Shown here one piece after another: positions 17,198-25,642 of a stretch of 64,000 nucleotides of DNA. This stretch comes from CAXXOK01 sp963675925. Lineage in GTDB: Bacteria > Bacillota > Clostridia > Christensenellales > Aristaeellaceae. Under the pieces are notes generated by a model, which saw only the letters and a program-made list of their open reading frames with translations, was not told where the DNA came from and made no database searches. Numbering within the stretch: position 1 is the stretch's first letter; each line of letters opens with the position of its first letter. Both the position numbers and the translations under genes were made by a program. The DNA lies in assembly GCA_963675925.2 (NCBI GenBank), contig CAXXIB010000004.1, forward strand, positions 372,001-436,000, written 5' to 3'.

Positions 17198-17532
17198 TCC
17201 GTTGTCCTCCCGTCGTGTATGGTGATGTTGACCAATTTGGGATATTCCAGGGAGATATCTGTCAATCCCTGAATCACCGTTTGCAGTATGACCTGTGCAT
17301 CGTGGCTTTCACAGCCGTCCGGCAATGTTAATTGCAGCAGCGCCGTATCGTCGTCCTTGCGGACCAGCGGTACGATGTCCGCCACTGTCTCCAGGGCGTT
17401 GATGGCTGTATACATCAGGCTGGATATGGCCGCGCATACGAGGTTCTCCCCGCTTTTTGCCCGTCCCGCGTGTCCCTGTGCTTTCAGCCGGGTTACGCGT
17501 CCGCCTTCGCGCCGGATTGCAATGCGTGTCAT
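17194..17532 (-). CDS. prp: Ribosomal-processing cysteine protease Prp
   Basis: 112 residues of the YsxB/Prp family. The catalytic pair is visible: His in GHAG (about residue 21) and Cys in NLVCAAIS (about residue 33). Prp removes the N-terminal extension of L27, an essential step in Firmicutes. The ATG overlaps the rplU stop (ATGA), and the stop overlaps the rpmA start, so the three are tightly coupled. Confidence 0.93.
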   Translation of the reverse strand: MTRIAIRREGGRVTRLKAQGHAGRAKSGENLVCAAISSLMYTAINALETVADIVPLVRKDDDTALLQLTLPDGCESHDAQVILQTVIQGLTDISLEYPKLVNITIHDGRTTE

Positions 17533-17837
17533 TTGCTGATACCGGTAATCTCCACTTTGGTGTAGTTCTGCCTGTGACCGGCCTTGCGGTGATAGTTTTT
17601 CTTGGACTTGTACTTGTAGACGATCAACTTTTCGCCTTTCACCTGACCCAGTACTTTGCCTTCCACAGTGGCATCCTTCACGGTCGGTTTGCCGACCTTC
17701 AGCGTTTTGCCTTCACCCACCATCAGCACGTCGAAATTCACGGTGCTGTCGGTCTCCTGTTCCAGCTTTTCTACGTAGATAATATCCCCTTCGGATACAC
17801 GGTATTGCTTGCCACCTGTTTCAATCACAGCGTACAT
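17529..17837 (-). CDS. rplU: Ribosomal protein bL21
   Basis: 102 residues, 50S subunit protein. MYAVIETGGKQYRVSEGD and the basic C-terminal block KSKKNYHRKAGHRQ are diagnostic. The ATG at 17837 has GGAGG 8 bases upstream; an earlier in-frame TTG is within the ribosome site and is not used. First gene of the rplU-prp-rpmA operon. Confidence 0.97.
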   Translation of the reverse strand: MYAVIETGGKQYRVSEGDIIYVEKLEQETDSTVNFDVLMVGEGKTLKVGKPTVKDATVEGKVLGQVKGEKLIVYKYKSKKNYHRKAGHRQNYTKVEITGISK

Positions 17838-17925
17838 GGCATGCACCTCCAACTTTAGAACTCGCCAAACGACAGGCGGCGCAAATTGTGCGCACTTGAA
17901 GACCCCGCTTGAGCGGCTTGCCGAA
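17838..17925 (-). promoter_or_regulatory. Structured 5' leader of rplU (L21-leader-like)
   Basis: The leader of about 85 bases has two small hairpins, GCCGC-TCAA-GCGG and a stem with GTGCGCA / TTTGCGC, between the promoter and the ribosome site. Firmicutes rplU mRNAs carry a conserved L21 leader thought to bind L21 for feedback control. I see the position and hairpins but cannot match the consensus base by base. Confidence 0.45.
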
Positions 17926-17927
17926 AT

Positions 17928-17956
17928 AAAGTACCATATTGCGCGCCTTCCGTCAA
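17928..17956 (-). promoter_or_regulatory. Promoter of the rplU operon
   Basis: Read leftward: -35 TTGACG (17951-17956), 17-base spacer, -10 TACTTT (17928-17933). Confidence 0.65.
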
Positions 17957-17987
17957 GTCTTATTTACATCGGGAAGGCGTACCTACA

Positions 17988-18347
17988 TTAGTATCGCTCC
18001 GGCGCGACTACCGTACGGTCGCTTTGCACATTGCCGGTGTTTAAGGTGCCTTTGGGCTCGATCATCATGACCCAGACCTCATCCTCGGCAACGGGCATAT
18101 GCTCCACACCTTGGGGAATGATCACGCATTCCCCTTCCGTAAGGTGGATATCCTTGTCCCGCAGTTTCACAGTCAGCACGCCTTTGAACACATAAAACAT
18201 CTCATCCTCGTGCTCATGCGCGTGCCAGAGAAACTCGCCCTGCAGTTTGGCAATCTTTACAGACGCATCGTTAATCTCGCCGATGATTTTCGGGCTCCAC
18301 TGCTCGGTAAAGCGGGAAAACCGTTCCTGTAGGCTGATTTTATCCAT
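17988..18347 (-). CDS. Cupin-domain protein
   Basis: 119 residues, a single small beta-barrel cupin. The first cupin motif is WHAHEHEDEMFYVFKG (His, His, Glu metal ligands) and the second is IIPQGVEHMPVAEDE (His ligand). These proteins bind a metal and often act as sugar isomerases, epimerases or sensors. AAAGGAG precedes the ATG. It lies 11 bases after the GH29 fucosidase on the same strand, so the two are co-transcribed; a role in handling the released sugar is possible but not shown. Confidence 0.8.
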   Translation of the reverse strand: MDKISLQERFSRFTEQWSPKIIGEINDASVKIAKLQGEFLWHAHEHEDEMFYVFKGVLTVKLRDKDIHLTEGECVIIPQGVEHMPVAEDEVWVMMIEPKGTLNTGNVQSDRTVVAPERY

Positions 18348-18358
18348 GCTGTGCTCCT

Positions 18359-19828
18359 TTATCCCATCGTCACCCTGACTACAACGGGCATATCCGTTTC
18401 AATGCCGGGCAGGCTCACATGCAGCCCCTCGCTGTCCCGTGTCCAGTCGGGTTTTCCGTAGCCCAGAATGTCCACATCCTCAATGATGCCGTGGAACACC
18501 GGCAGGTGGGAGGCATCCTGCTCTTTCAGCGAGGTGATAAGCCCCTTGCCGTCCTTGGGCCATTGCAGGAAGGTGGCATACAGGTGCTTGCCACGGGTGG
18601 TAAAGCGGATATCCTTGGGTGTAAACCCGGTATCCTCGCCATCGGTAAACTGGCCCTCTTTGGTCTCGGTCGGCCCTTCGGCCGCTAGGCGCCACACCGT
18701 GGTATCGTATATGGCTTCGCCGTTTATGGCCATCCATGCGCCGATGTTTTCCAGCACCGCCGTGTCCTCAGCGGAGATGGTACCATCGGGCTTGGGGCCG
18801 ACGTTTAGAAGCATCACACCGTTTTTGGATACGATATCCACCAGATCGCGCACCAGGCTTTCGGCAGGCTTGAAGGTGTTGTTCTCCGTCCAACACCAGG
18901 AGTTGCGGGCGATGGCCGTATCGGTTTGCCAGCGAAACGGTTTGGCGTGGGCGAACTTGCCGCGCTCGATATCCACCGTCGCCGTGCCAAAGGCAAACGC
19001 ATCGTGCTTGTAGGTGATGGTCACGGCTTCGCCCCACTCCGCTGCGCGGTTATAGTAGTAGGCGGCAAATTTTTTCAGGTAGGGCCGAACAGCGCTATGC
19101 TGAATCCACCAGTCAAAGTAGAACAGCTTCGGCCGGTAATTATCCACGATCTCGCAGCAGCGCAGCAGCCAGTCCTCCAGAAATTCATCCGTAGGGTCAG
19201 GCTTGGAAAACAAATCCTGCTGCTCGCCTTCGGGCATTGACGGCCAATAGAGGTCGCCCCGCTTCAGGGGTTCGTGCACATCGCTGTCAAACTCCTTGCC
19301 GTGTCCCAGGAAAAACCAGTGCTCCACCCGGTGTGATGATGCCCCCGGCATCAGTCCACGAGTGGCAAATGCAGCATGCAACTCGCCCAGCACATCGCGA
19401 CCAGGCCCCATTTCAAAGGCGTTCCAGTGCGAAAGTTCGCTTTTGTACATTTGAAAGCCATCGTGGTGTTCGGCCACCGGCACCACGTACTTTGCGCCCG
19501 ATTTTTCAAACAAGTCCGCCCACGTTTCGGCGTCAAACTTTGGCGCGGTAAACAGCGGGATGAAATCCTTATATCCAAACTCTTTATGCGGCCCCCAGGT
19601 TTTTACATGGTGTTCAAACTCCCGGGTGCCCTGCATATACATCTGGCGCGGATACCATTCGCTTCCAAACGCGGGCACAGCATACAGCCCCCAGTGGATG
19701 AAAATACCGAATTTCCCCCGGTACATCCACTCCGGCATCTGCCGCCCGGCCAGCGCATCCCAATCGTCATGGTATGGGCCGTTTGCAATCACTTCGTCGA
19801 TCGTCTTCCGATATGCCTGTCGATCCAT
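18359..19828 (-). CDS. GH29 alpha-L-fucosidase, cytoplasmic
   Basis: 489 residues. GH29 blocks in order: GKFGIFIHWGLYAVPAFGSEWY, AEHHDGFQMYKS (fucose-binding His pair), KLFYFDWW (catalytic Asp nucleophile), and LLNVGPKPDGTIS, which ends the barrel before a beta-sandwich domain. The enzyme releases terminal L-fucose with retention. There is no signal peptide, so it acts on imported fucosylated oligosaccharides. The start at 19828 follows GGAGGG; the frame extends back to 19912 without a site. Operon with the cupin gene. Confidence 0.9.
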   Translation of the reverse strand: MDRQAYRKTIDEVIANGPYHDDWDALAGRQMPEWMYRGKFGIFIHWGLYAVPAFGSEWYPRQMYMQGTREFEHHVKTWGPHKEFGYKDFIPLFTAPKFDAETWADLFEKSGAKYVVPVAEHHDGFQMYKSELSHWNAFEMGPGRDVLGELHAAFATRGLMPGASSHRVEHWFFLGHGKEFDSDVHEPLKRGDLYWPSMPEGEQQDLFSKPDPTDEFLEDWLLRCCEIVDNYRPKLFYFDWWIQHSAVRPYLKKFAAYYYNRAAEWGEAVTITYKHDAFAFGTATVDIERGKFAHAKPFRWQTDTAIARNSWCWTENNTFKPAESLVRDLVDIVSKNGVMLLNVGPKPDGTISAEDTAVLENIGAWMAINGEAIYDTTVWRLAAEGPTETKEGQFTDGEDTGFTPKDIRFTTRGKHLYATFLQWPKDGKGLITSLKEQDASHLPVFHGIIEDVDILGYGKPDWTRDSEGLHVSLPGIETDMPVVVRVTMG

Positions 19829-19937
19829 AGTACCCTCCGCCTCTACATTGTTTCTTCCTTTTATTATAAAAAACTCACGGCTAAATACAAGCCCCTGCGC
19901 CCTGTTTAACATAATTTAGAAAGTTGCAACTCGTGTG

Positions 19938-19966
19938 TTGATTTTCTGCCGTCCACCTGCTATAAT
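19938..19966 (+). promoter_or_regulatory. Promoter of tRNA-Arg
   Basis: -35 TTGATT (19938-19943), 17-base spacer, -10 TATAAT (19961-19966), 35 bases before the tRNA 5' end. Confidence 0.75.
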
Positions 19967-20001
19967 AAGCAAGCTGTTTTTGACAATGTCAATCAGCCTG
20001 T

Positions 20002-20078
20002 GGGCTCGTAGCTCAGCTGGATAGAGTGTTTGACTACGAATCAAAAGGTCGTGGGTTCGAATCCCGCCGGGCTCACCA
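20002..20078 (+). tRNA. tRNA-Arg (ACG)
   Basis: 77 bases with encoded CCA. Acceptor stem GGGCTCG / CGGGCTC (two G-U pairs), D arm AGCTCAGCTGGATAGAGT, anticodon stem TTTGA/TCAAA with loop CTACGAA (anticodon ACG), T arm GTGGG-TTCGAAT-CCCGC, and discriminator A. ACG is read as ICG for CGN arginine codons. Its 3' end is repeated twice downstream (20241-20263 and 21363-21408). Confidence 0.95.
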
Positions 20079-20087
20079 AGTAAATGG

Positions 20088-20112
20088 CGCACCCTTTAGG
20101 GTGCGTTATTTG
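20088..20112 (+). terminator. Terminator after tRNA-Arg
   Basis: CGCACCC-TTTA-GGGTGCG hairpin followed by a T-rich stretch. Confidence 0.8.
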
Positions 20113-20126
20113 TTTGCACAATCATT

Positions 20127-20263
20127 GGCGGGATTCGAACCCGAGAGGGCTGGAGCCGTTGAAAACGATTCTGTGTGGTCGTTTTCAGGCGACAGCGCGA
20201 GGGAGTCAACAACCGAACGGCTAGCCTGTGCAGCAGGCGGCGAATCCCGCCGGGCTCACCAAG
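20127..20263 (+). repeat. tRNA-derived repeat unit bounded by T-arm sequence
   Basis: The unit starts with GGCGGGATTCGAACCC, the exact reverse complement of part of the tRNA T arm, and ends at 20241-20263 with CGAATCCCGCCGGGCTCACC, a direct copy of the tRNA 3' end that includes CCA. A terminator (20266-20298) follows this copy, as after a real tRNA. The 98 bases between have no gene that I can support. It looks like a remnant of insertion or duplication at the tRNA gene. Confidence 0.6.
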
Positions 20264-20265
20264 AA

Positions 20266-20301
20266 AAACCCGTTGTAGTTAACGGCTTCAACGGGTTTGT
20301 G
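20266..20301 (+). terminator. Terminator after the second tRNA 3' end
   Basis: AAACCCGTTG / CAACGGGTTT, a 10-bp perfect stem followed by GTGTTTT. Confidence 0.7.
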
Positions 20302-20419
20302 TTTTAGAAATCGAATGAAAGAGAATGCAAAAAGGTGACTAAATACTAAGTCAAAAGGTTCAGAATTAGGTCAAAATCTCAGCCAAAAAGCACCTTTCGA
20401 AAGAATGAACGAATCGAAA

Positions 20420-20902
20420 CTATCTAACCATAGTCATAATCGGCTCAAGATAGAATAGTCCAGTGTTCGCATCGAATCTATCAACCAAAGCTATAACATG
20501 CAGATTGTTGCCTATTCCAAGGTAATCCGGAATATTGTCACCTGTGAGATTCAAGTCAAGGGTTATACTTACATCATTGAACTGAAAATATGGTCCACTG
20601 ACAGATGTTTCGCTATAATCACCTGCTAATAGTAGAATATCAAACCTTGTTTTATAGGTTCCATGGTAAGTCATATACGCGATGTTACAATCAAATTCTA
20701 TCGTTCGCCCCGCATACTTCTCTGCAAAAGTCTTAATGCTTGGATCAAACTCATTTTTTAATAGTAGCAAAGCTGCAAATTCATCGTTATTCTCTGCTGT
20801 AATAAACTCATCAGTTCCATCTGAACTCTCCTCTGCATAAGCAAAGGAAAACACCGTCAATAGCAGACCCAATAGTAAGACAATGGAAATCGTTTTTTTC
20901 AT
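20420..20902 (-). CDS. Secreted DUF4839-like protein
   Basis: 160 residues. A signal peptide (MKKTISIVLLLGLLLTVFSFAYA, cleaved near 23) is followed by one small domain with ITAENNDEFAALL, YAGRTIEFDCNIAYM, YKTRFDILLLAGDYSET and a C-terminal FYLEPIMT. I recognise this as DUF4839-like; the function is unknown. The start at 20902 has GAGGAGG upstream. It is the only gene between the tRNA-Arg and its distant 3'-end copy, so it is the cargo of that insertion, and it is more AT-rich than the flanks. Confidence 0.65.
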   Translation of the reverse strand: MKKTISIVLLLGLLLTVFSFAYAEESSDGTDEFITAENNDEFAALLLLKNEFDPSIKTFAEKYAGRTIEFDCNIAYMTYHGTYKTRFDILLLAGDYSETSVSGPYFQFNDVSITLDLNLTGDNIPDYLGIGNNLHVIALVDRFDANTGLFYLEPIMTMVR

Positions 20903-21362
20903 GGAAGTGCTCCTCCTCAATTATATGGTAATTTTTTACTGGTGCATTCATATTATCACATACGATTTCGTTTGTCACGATTCACAGTCATCACCCAATG
21001 AAATAACTCACGGGTATCTACAAAAGAGAATAATCCGTTTCATGGTACGAATCATTTACCAATCAGGCTTGCATGTTGATTGCTATCATGTTTGAGATGA
21101 GGGGAGCCGAATCTCTTTTGTGTTTATTCCGTCAATAGCAGTGCGTTCCGAAATCTAGTATTTGTAATGATTTCGTCGAAAGCTGCGGATGAATTATATC
21201 ATAGAATGAAGCGTATTATTATTTAGATAATTGAGGATAATTTTGGGTAAAAAAATAGAAGCGCTATTATGAAAGGCATAATCATTGAGACGATAAAAGA
21301 ATAAAATGTATGAAACAATAGGATAATGAGGATAACATACAATACATCAGTCTTTCCTAGCG

Positions 21363-21408
21363 CTACGAACCAAAAGGCCGTGGGTTCGAATCCCGCCGGG
21401 CTCACCAA
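21363..21408 (+). repeat. Direct repeat of the tRNA-Arg 3' half (att-like)
   Basis: 46 bases match tRNA-Arg positions 20034-20079 with two changes (T to C at each). The repeat spans anticodon loop, variable loop, T arm, acceptor 3' strand and CCA. The two copies are 1329 bases apart in the same direction, which is the layout left by a tyrosine-recombinase element inserted in a tRNA gene. No integrase lies between them. Confidence 0.75.
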
Positions 21409-21412
21409 ACAA

Positions 21413-21446
21413 AAGGGTATCCCTCTGGGGCGCCCTTCTGTTTTTG
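21413..21446 (+). terminator. Terminator after the third tRNA 3' end
   Basis: AAGGGTATCCC-TCT-GGGGCGCCCTT, an imperfect stem, followed by CTGTTTTT. Each of the three tRNA-Arg 3' ends is followed by its own different terminator. Confidence 0.55.
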
Positions 21447-21473
21447 ACTGGATGCTTCTTGATTGGTATATGT

Positions 21474-22304
21474 CTATTCCCTACCGCTTGGGTTGCGGAA
21501 TTCGCACGGGACATTCACCTGGCACTTGCCACAGCCGTAGCGGTTTCGCTCGCCCGTGCCGCAGCGCTGTAAGACCATCGTGAAATCGCAAAAGGTTTTG
21601 CATGCCGCATGGTCCTTACCCAGGGCGACGCCTTTTGCAGGGTCGATTGCATTGACGGGGCAGTTTTTCGCACAGTCTCCGCACATAATGCAGTTTTCAA
21701 AGGGGGTCGCATACGGCCGCTCTGTTGGCGGAAGCGGAGCAGTCGTCACAACACTGCCAAAACGCCCGGCGATTCCTTTTTCGGTGATCAAGCCTTTGGA
21801 GAGGCTGAAGGTGCCAAGCCCGGCGATATAGGCCACATGGCGCTCAGACCAGTTGCTGCAAAACGGTGCCAGCATTGAAAAGTGTTGGCTGCCGGAAACC
21901 TGCGTGGCTTCCCATCCCTCTGCTTGCAGTGCCTTACACACGGCCAGCCCCAAGGCAATTACGGCATCCTGCCCTTCCATGCGGGCTTGACGCCAGCTAT
22001 CGCTGGGCTCTGTCATGCTTTCCTGATTGGCGCTTCGGACTTCCTTCGTAAACGGCAAAAACCAGGAAATGACACTTTTAGCCGCCGGCAGAACATCCCC
22101 GGGGAGCAATACGCCCTCCCCCATGATGCCGGGGTCGCGCAGGGTTAGAAACAGCGGGTCGTTTGCATCGGCGATGCCGATGAGCGGATTGTCATAAAAT
22201 CGCAATCCGATCAGATCGTCGCTTACCGCATTGTCCTTGGTAACAAAGTTAATGTCCTGCGTAAGAAATTGGGCGGCGAGTTCCTGTAATGTTTCAATGG
22301 TCAA
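21474..22304 (-). CDS. QueG-like 4Fe-4S protein
   Basis: 276 residues. The C-terminal third has two clusters: CIMCGDCAKNCP (CxxCxxCxxxCP) and a second set from CKTFC ... C ... CGKCQVNVPC. Upstream, WSERHVAYIAGLGTFSLSKGLIT is the substrate/cobalamin-region signature of epoxyqueuosine-reductase relatives. True QueG reduces epoxyqueuosine in tRNA with cobalamin and is longer (about 350), so this may be a paralogue with another substrate. The start is TTG at 22304 with GGAGGT 7 bases upstream. Confidence 0.75.
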   Translation of the reverse strand: MTIETLQELAAQFLTQDINFVTKDNAVSDDLIGLRFYDNPLIGIADANDPLFLTLRDPGIMGEGVLLPGDVLPAAKSVISWFLPFTKEVRSANQESMTEPSDSWRQARMEGQDAVIALGLAVCKALQAEGWEATQVSGSQHFSMLAPFCSNWSERHVAYIAGLGTFSLSKGLITEKGIAGRFGSVVTTAPLPPTERPYATPFENCIMCGDCAKNCPVNAIDPAKGVALGKDHAACKTFCDFTMVLQRCGTGERNRYGCGKCQVNVPCEFRNPSGRE

Positions 22305-22618
22305 ATGGTTTACCTCCCGCTCGTCATTTGCTTTTTAGGGTAAACTGTTGCAGATGTTTATAGTACCGATATTCCTGTGAATGTCAACATTGCTGCCTTT
22401 ATAGTAGTAATGTAAGAAAATTATAGGTCTGTCCTTTGCACTGAACAGGCAGGTTTCACTCGCTTCACGGGCTGTTTGTGTATGGCCGTTTCTGTTGCCC
22501 AGTTTTTCCGGCTTTCTGCAATCGAATCACCCTTACCAGCCCTTTCCCCCACCCAAAGAATATGCTAAACTATCAGCGAACTTTCTCACAGCAACGCCAA
22601 ACAAAGGATCGTGCGCAG

Positions 22619-23788
22619 ATGCAGTTTTCAAGCAGAATGGAGTACTTCAAACCGGGCATTTTTTCGGTGCTGGCGCAAATGCGCACGCAGCGCAGCGCAC
22701 AGGGGCTGCCAGTTGTGGATTTGAGCGTCGGTACCCCTAACATTCCCCCGGCGCAGCACATTGTGGACGCGCTGGTGTGTTCCGCGCAGCAAACCTGCAA
22801 CTATGCCTACGCCATCGACGATGCCGACAGGCTGCGGCAGGCCGTGGCGCAGTGGTACCAAACCCGCTATGGCGTAACGCTTGATCCGGCGACCGAGATC
22901 ACCTCGCTGCTGGGCTCGCAGGACGGACTGGCGCATATCGCCTTCACCATAATCGACGAGGGCGACACCATTTTGATTCCCGATCCCAGCTACCCCATTT
23001 TCCGCGACGGGCCGGTGCTGGCCGGTGCAAAACCCTACATGATGCCACAGCGGAAAGAAAACGGCTATCTGATCGACGTTCGCGCCATCCCGGAGGCTGT
23101 GGCGCGGCGTGCCAAAATGATGATTTTCTCCTACCCCAACAACCCCACCGCCAGCGTGGCACCGGACAGCCTGTACCACGATGTGATCGCCTTTGCCAAG
23201 GAAAATGGCATCATCGTCGTGCATGATAATTCCTACAGCGAGCTGAGCTTTGACGGCCATTGCTGCGGCAGCTTCCTGCGCTATCCCGGTGCGAAGGATG
23301 TCGGTATCGAGTTTAATTCCCTGTCCAAAACCTATGGTCTGGCCGGTGCCAGAATTGGCTTTGCGGTGGGGAACGCGGCGGTGATCGACAAGCTGAAATC
23401 ACTGAAATCCAATATCGATTACGGCATGTTTCTCCCACTGCAGGACGCGGCCATCGCCGCCATTTTAGGCCCGCAGGACTGCGTGGATACCACGCGGGCC
23501 GAGTACCAGGCGCGGCGCGATATTCTGGTCGACGGCCTGGCAAAGCTCGGCTGGGAGATCCACAAAAGCCCCGCAACCATGTTTTTATGGGCGCGTTTGC
23601 CCAAAGGATATACCGACAGTTTCGCCTTCACCCGGGAGCTGTTTGAAACCTCCGGTGTGCTGATGACCCCCGGCACGGCCTTTGGCGCGGAGGGAGAAGG
23701 CCATGTGCGTATGGCGCTGGTCGCAACCCCGGACGAACTGAAACAGGCGATCCGAATGATTGAACAATCCGGCATATTACAGGCATAA
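22619..23788 (+). CDS. PLP-dependent class I/II aminotransferase (DapL/AspC-like)
   Basis: 389 residues of fold-type I. Visible: N-terminal FSSRMEYFKPGIFSVLA, VDLSVGTPNIPP, NYAYAID, the SQDGLAHIAF phosphate region, SYPNNPTA, the VHDNSYSELSF Asp/Tyr cofactor contacts and the PLP lysine in SLSKTYGLAGARIGF. The start motif and this pattern are shared with LL-diaminopimelate aminotransferases and related aspartate-type enzymes, so lysine biosynthesis is possible but not proven. ATG 22619 was chosen on homologous start and AAAGGA upstream; another ATG is at 22562. Confidence 0.82.
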   Translation: MQFSSRMEYFKPGIFSVLAQMRTQRSAQGLPVVDLSVGTPNIPPAQHIVDALVCSAQQTCNYAYAIDDADRLRQAVAQWYQTRYGVTLDPATEITSLLGSQDGLAHIAFTIIDEGDTILIPDPSYPIFRDGPVLAGAKPYMMPQRKENGYLIDVRAIPEAVARRAKMMIFSYPNNPTASVAPDSLYHDVIAFAKENGIIVVHDNSYSELSFDGHCCGSFLRYPGAKDVGIEFNSLSKTYGLAGARIGFAVGNAAVIDKLKSLKSNIDYGMFLPLQDAAIAAILGPQDCVDTTRAEYQARRDILVDGLAKLGWEIHKSPATMFLWARLPKGYTDSFAFTRELFETSGVLMTPGTAFGAEGEGHVRMALVATPDELKQAIRMIEQSGILQA

Positions 23789-23829
23789 TCAAGCCGAACC
23801 AATAAACCTCACTTGAAAAGGGGCCTCCT

Positions 23830-24285
23830 ATGATCTGGCTGAAACCCATCACCGAAGACAACTGGAAAGAAGCGTCCCGCCTGTCCGTAGGAAAAGAGCA
23901 GCAGGCCTTTTTGGATACGCCGACGGGCATCCTGGCCAGAGGGTACGTATACCGCAACAACAATGCCCGCGTATTGTCCATTGTGAATGAAACCGCCATT
24001 GTGGGTCTCGCCCTGATTCGCAACCTCGATGAAGAGCCCGCGTGCTACGATCTACAGCAGTTCATGATCGACCAACGATATCAGAAGCAGGGGTATGGAG
24101 CGCAGGCGCTTAAGCAGATTGTTTCTCTGCTGCAGTCAGAAGGAGCCTACGACTGTATCGAGGTATGCGTGCATCAAAACAACGCCCCGGCGCTGCGCCT
24201 GTTCCAGGCCGCGGGTTTTGCCGATACCGGCTACATCGACGATGCCGCACCGGATTGCCTGAACCTAATGTACTATTTTCAATGA
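23830..24285 (+). CDS. GNAT-family N-acetyltransferase
   Basis: 151 residues. The acetyl-CoA motif A is QRYQKQGYGAQALKQIV (Q/RxxGxG/A) near residues 83-99, and motif B is VCVHQNNAPALRLFQAAGF. The protein transfers acetyl from acetyl-CoA to an amine; the form of the motifs is closest to diamine (spermidine) acetyltransferases. AAAAGGGG precedes the ATG, 41 bases after the aminotransferase, so co-transcription is likely. Confidence 0.82.
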   Translation: MIWLKPITEDNWKEASRLSVGKEQQAFLDTPTGILARGYVYRNNNARVLSIVNETAIVGLALIRNLDEEPACYDLQQFMIDQRYQKQGYGAQALKQIVSLLQSEGAYDCIEVCVHQNNAPALRLFQAAGFADTGYIDDAAPDCLNLMYYFQ

Positions 24286-24544
24286 CCGGAATTTTCGCTT
24301 TACTGTCCTAAGCCTGTCTGCAATCCAAAGCGAATCGGATGTTCGAAGCCAAATCCCATCGATTGAAAAATCGCGCCAAAAAAGGTATACTTGGGCCAAA
24401 GCCATTTGCAAAATCAACCGCCGCTTCATCCGCACCGAAACAGCATTTCCTCTTCCTACATCGAATCTTTCATTCATACGGTTTGACATTTTTGCACGCC
24501 AGAATGGATTCCATATCGCCAGTATGATCAATGGAGGTATCACA

Positions 24545-25624
24545 ATGTCGCTACACAAACATCCTGCATACAAGTATGCAATCGCTTGTCCCACCAGTAT
24601 GGGCGTGCGGATTACACCGGATAACCGCATGGCCGTGCAAAATTCCAACCACTTCACCATGCAATCAACCAGCGCGGAAACCAACGTGTGCAACGTATCC
24701 GCTTCGCTTGGAAAGCCCTGCCTGGCCCTGACAAAGTTTGTCTCCGGCAGTCCGGTGGCTGCCTTTATTCAATCTGAGCTGCGCAAGCGCAACATTGCCT
24801 TTGAAGGCGCATCCGTACCCCAGGGCGGGCCGTGGGGTTATCGCCACCAGTTTAACATCGCCGACAGCGGTTTTGGCATGCGCGCCCCGCGCGTATGGAA
24901 TGACCGCTCCGGGGAAGTGGGCACCACGCTTGCGATGGATGAATTCGACATCGAACGCATCTTCGGCGCAGAAAAGGTCGCCATTTTGCATATCTCCGGG
25001 CTGATCGCCGCACTGAGCGAGCAAACCACGCGCTTTTGCGTAGCGCTGGCCAAGGCCGCCAAGGCGCACGGTACGCTGGTGAGCTTTGATTTAAACTACC
25101 GCAAAACCTTCTGGACCGGCCGCGAGGCGGAGCTAGCACAGGCGTTTCACGAAATCGCTGCGCTGGCCGATATTCTGGTGGGCAACGAAGAGGATTTTCA
25201 GCTCTGTCTGGGCTTCAAAGGCCCGGAGGCAGGCGGGAAAGATTTACAAGCGAAAATCGACAGCTTTAAGGGTATGATCTCCCAGGTGGAGCAGAAGTAC
25301 CAAAACGCCAAGGTCTTCGCCACCACGCTGCGGCAAGTGATCAGCGCAAACGAGCACCTGTGGGGCGCGCTGCTGCGCACCGATGGCCAGTGGTTTGTGG
25401 AAGAACCCAGATCCATTCCGATTTTAGATCGCATTGGCGGGGGCGACGGGTTTACCGGCGGCCTGCTATACGGCATTTTGCAGGACTGGACACCCGATAA
25501 GTGGCTGGGCTTTGGCTGGGCTACCGGCGTGCTGGCCGCCTCCAGTTTGAACGACTACGCCGAGCCCGCCGACGAAAAACAGGTCTGGGATATTTACGCC
25601 GGCAACGCCCGCGTGCAGCGCTGA
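24545..25624 (+). CDS. PfkB-family carbohydrate kinase
   Basis: 359 residues. The ribokinase fold ends with the anion-hole motif DRIGGGDGFTGGLLYG (normally DTxGAGD, so Gly-Gly for Gly-Ala and Arg-Ile before it). Other family blocks: NVCNVSASLGKPCLALTKF, SFDLNYRKTFW and LVGNEEDF, the pattern of 2-keto-3-deoxygluconate and related hexonate kinases. ATP-dependent phosphorylation of a sugar or sugar acid is expected. It is followed after 18 bases by 6-phosphogluconate dehydrogenase and then a LarA homologue, so the substrate is likely a hexonate. The start at 24545 has ATGGAGGT upstream. Confidence 0.82.
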   Translation: MSLHKHPAYKYAIACPTSMGVRITPDNRMAVQNSNHFTMQSTSAETNVCNVSASLGKPCLALTKFVSGSPVAAFIQSELRKRNIAFEGASVPQGGPWGYRHQFNIADSGFGMRAPRVWNDRSGEVGTTLAMDEFDIERIFGAEKVAILHISGLIAALSEQTTRFCVALAKAAKAHGTLVSFDLNYRKTFWTGREAELAQAFHEIAALADILVGNEEDFQLCLGFKGPEAGGKDLQAKIDSFKGMISQVEQKYQNAKVFATTLRQVISANEHLWGALLRTDGQWFVEEPRSIPILDRIGGGDGFTGGLLYGILQDWTPDKWLGFGWATGVLAASSLNDYAEPADEKQVWDIYAGNARVQR

Positions 25625-25642
25625 CAGCGGAGGAACACAGCC

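Larger units (their letters stand above)
20903..21473. other. AT-rich intergenic region with tRNA remnant
   Basis: About 570 bases of AT-rich sequence. Apart from the tRNA-Arg 3' half at 21363-21408 and the terminator-like hairpin behind it I see no gene. Short frames here lack ribosome sites, and the one at 21223-21408 is read from the tRNA remnant. Confidence 0.5.

Noticed and set aside
20026..20307. 93-residue open frame through tRNA-Arg
   Set aside because: It reads through the tRNA and its repeat; the protein-like text is only translated tRNA sequence.
21223..21408. 61-residue minus-strand frame starting in the tRNA remnant
   Set aside because: The N-terminal SPAGFEPTAFW-type text comes from the antisense of the T arm; a typical spurious call.
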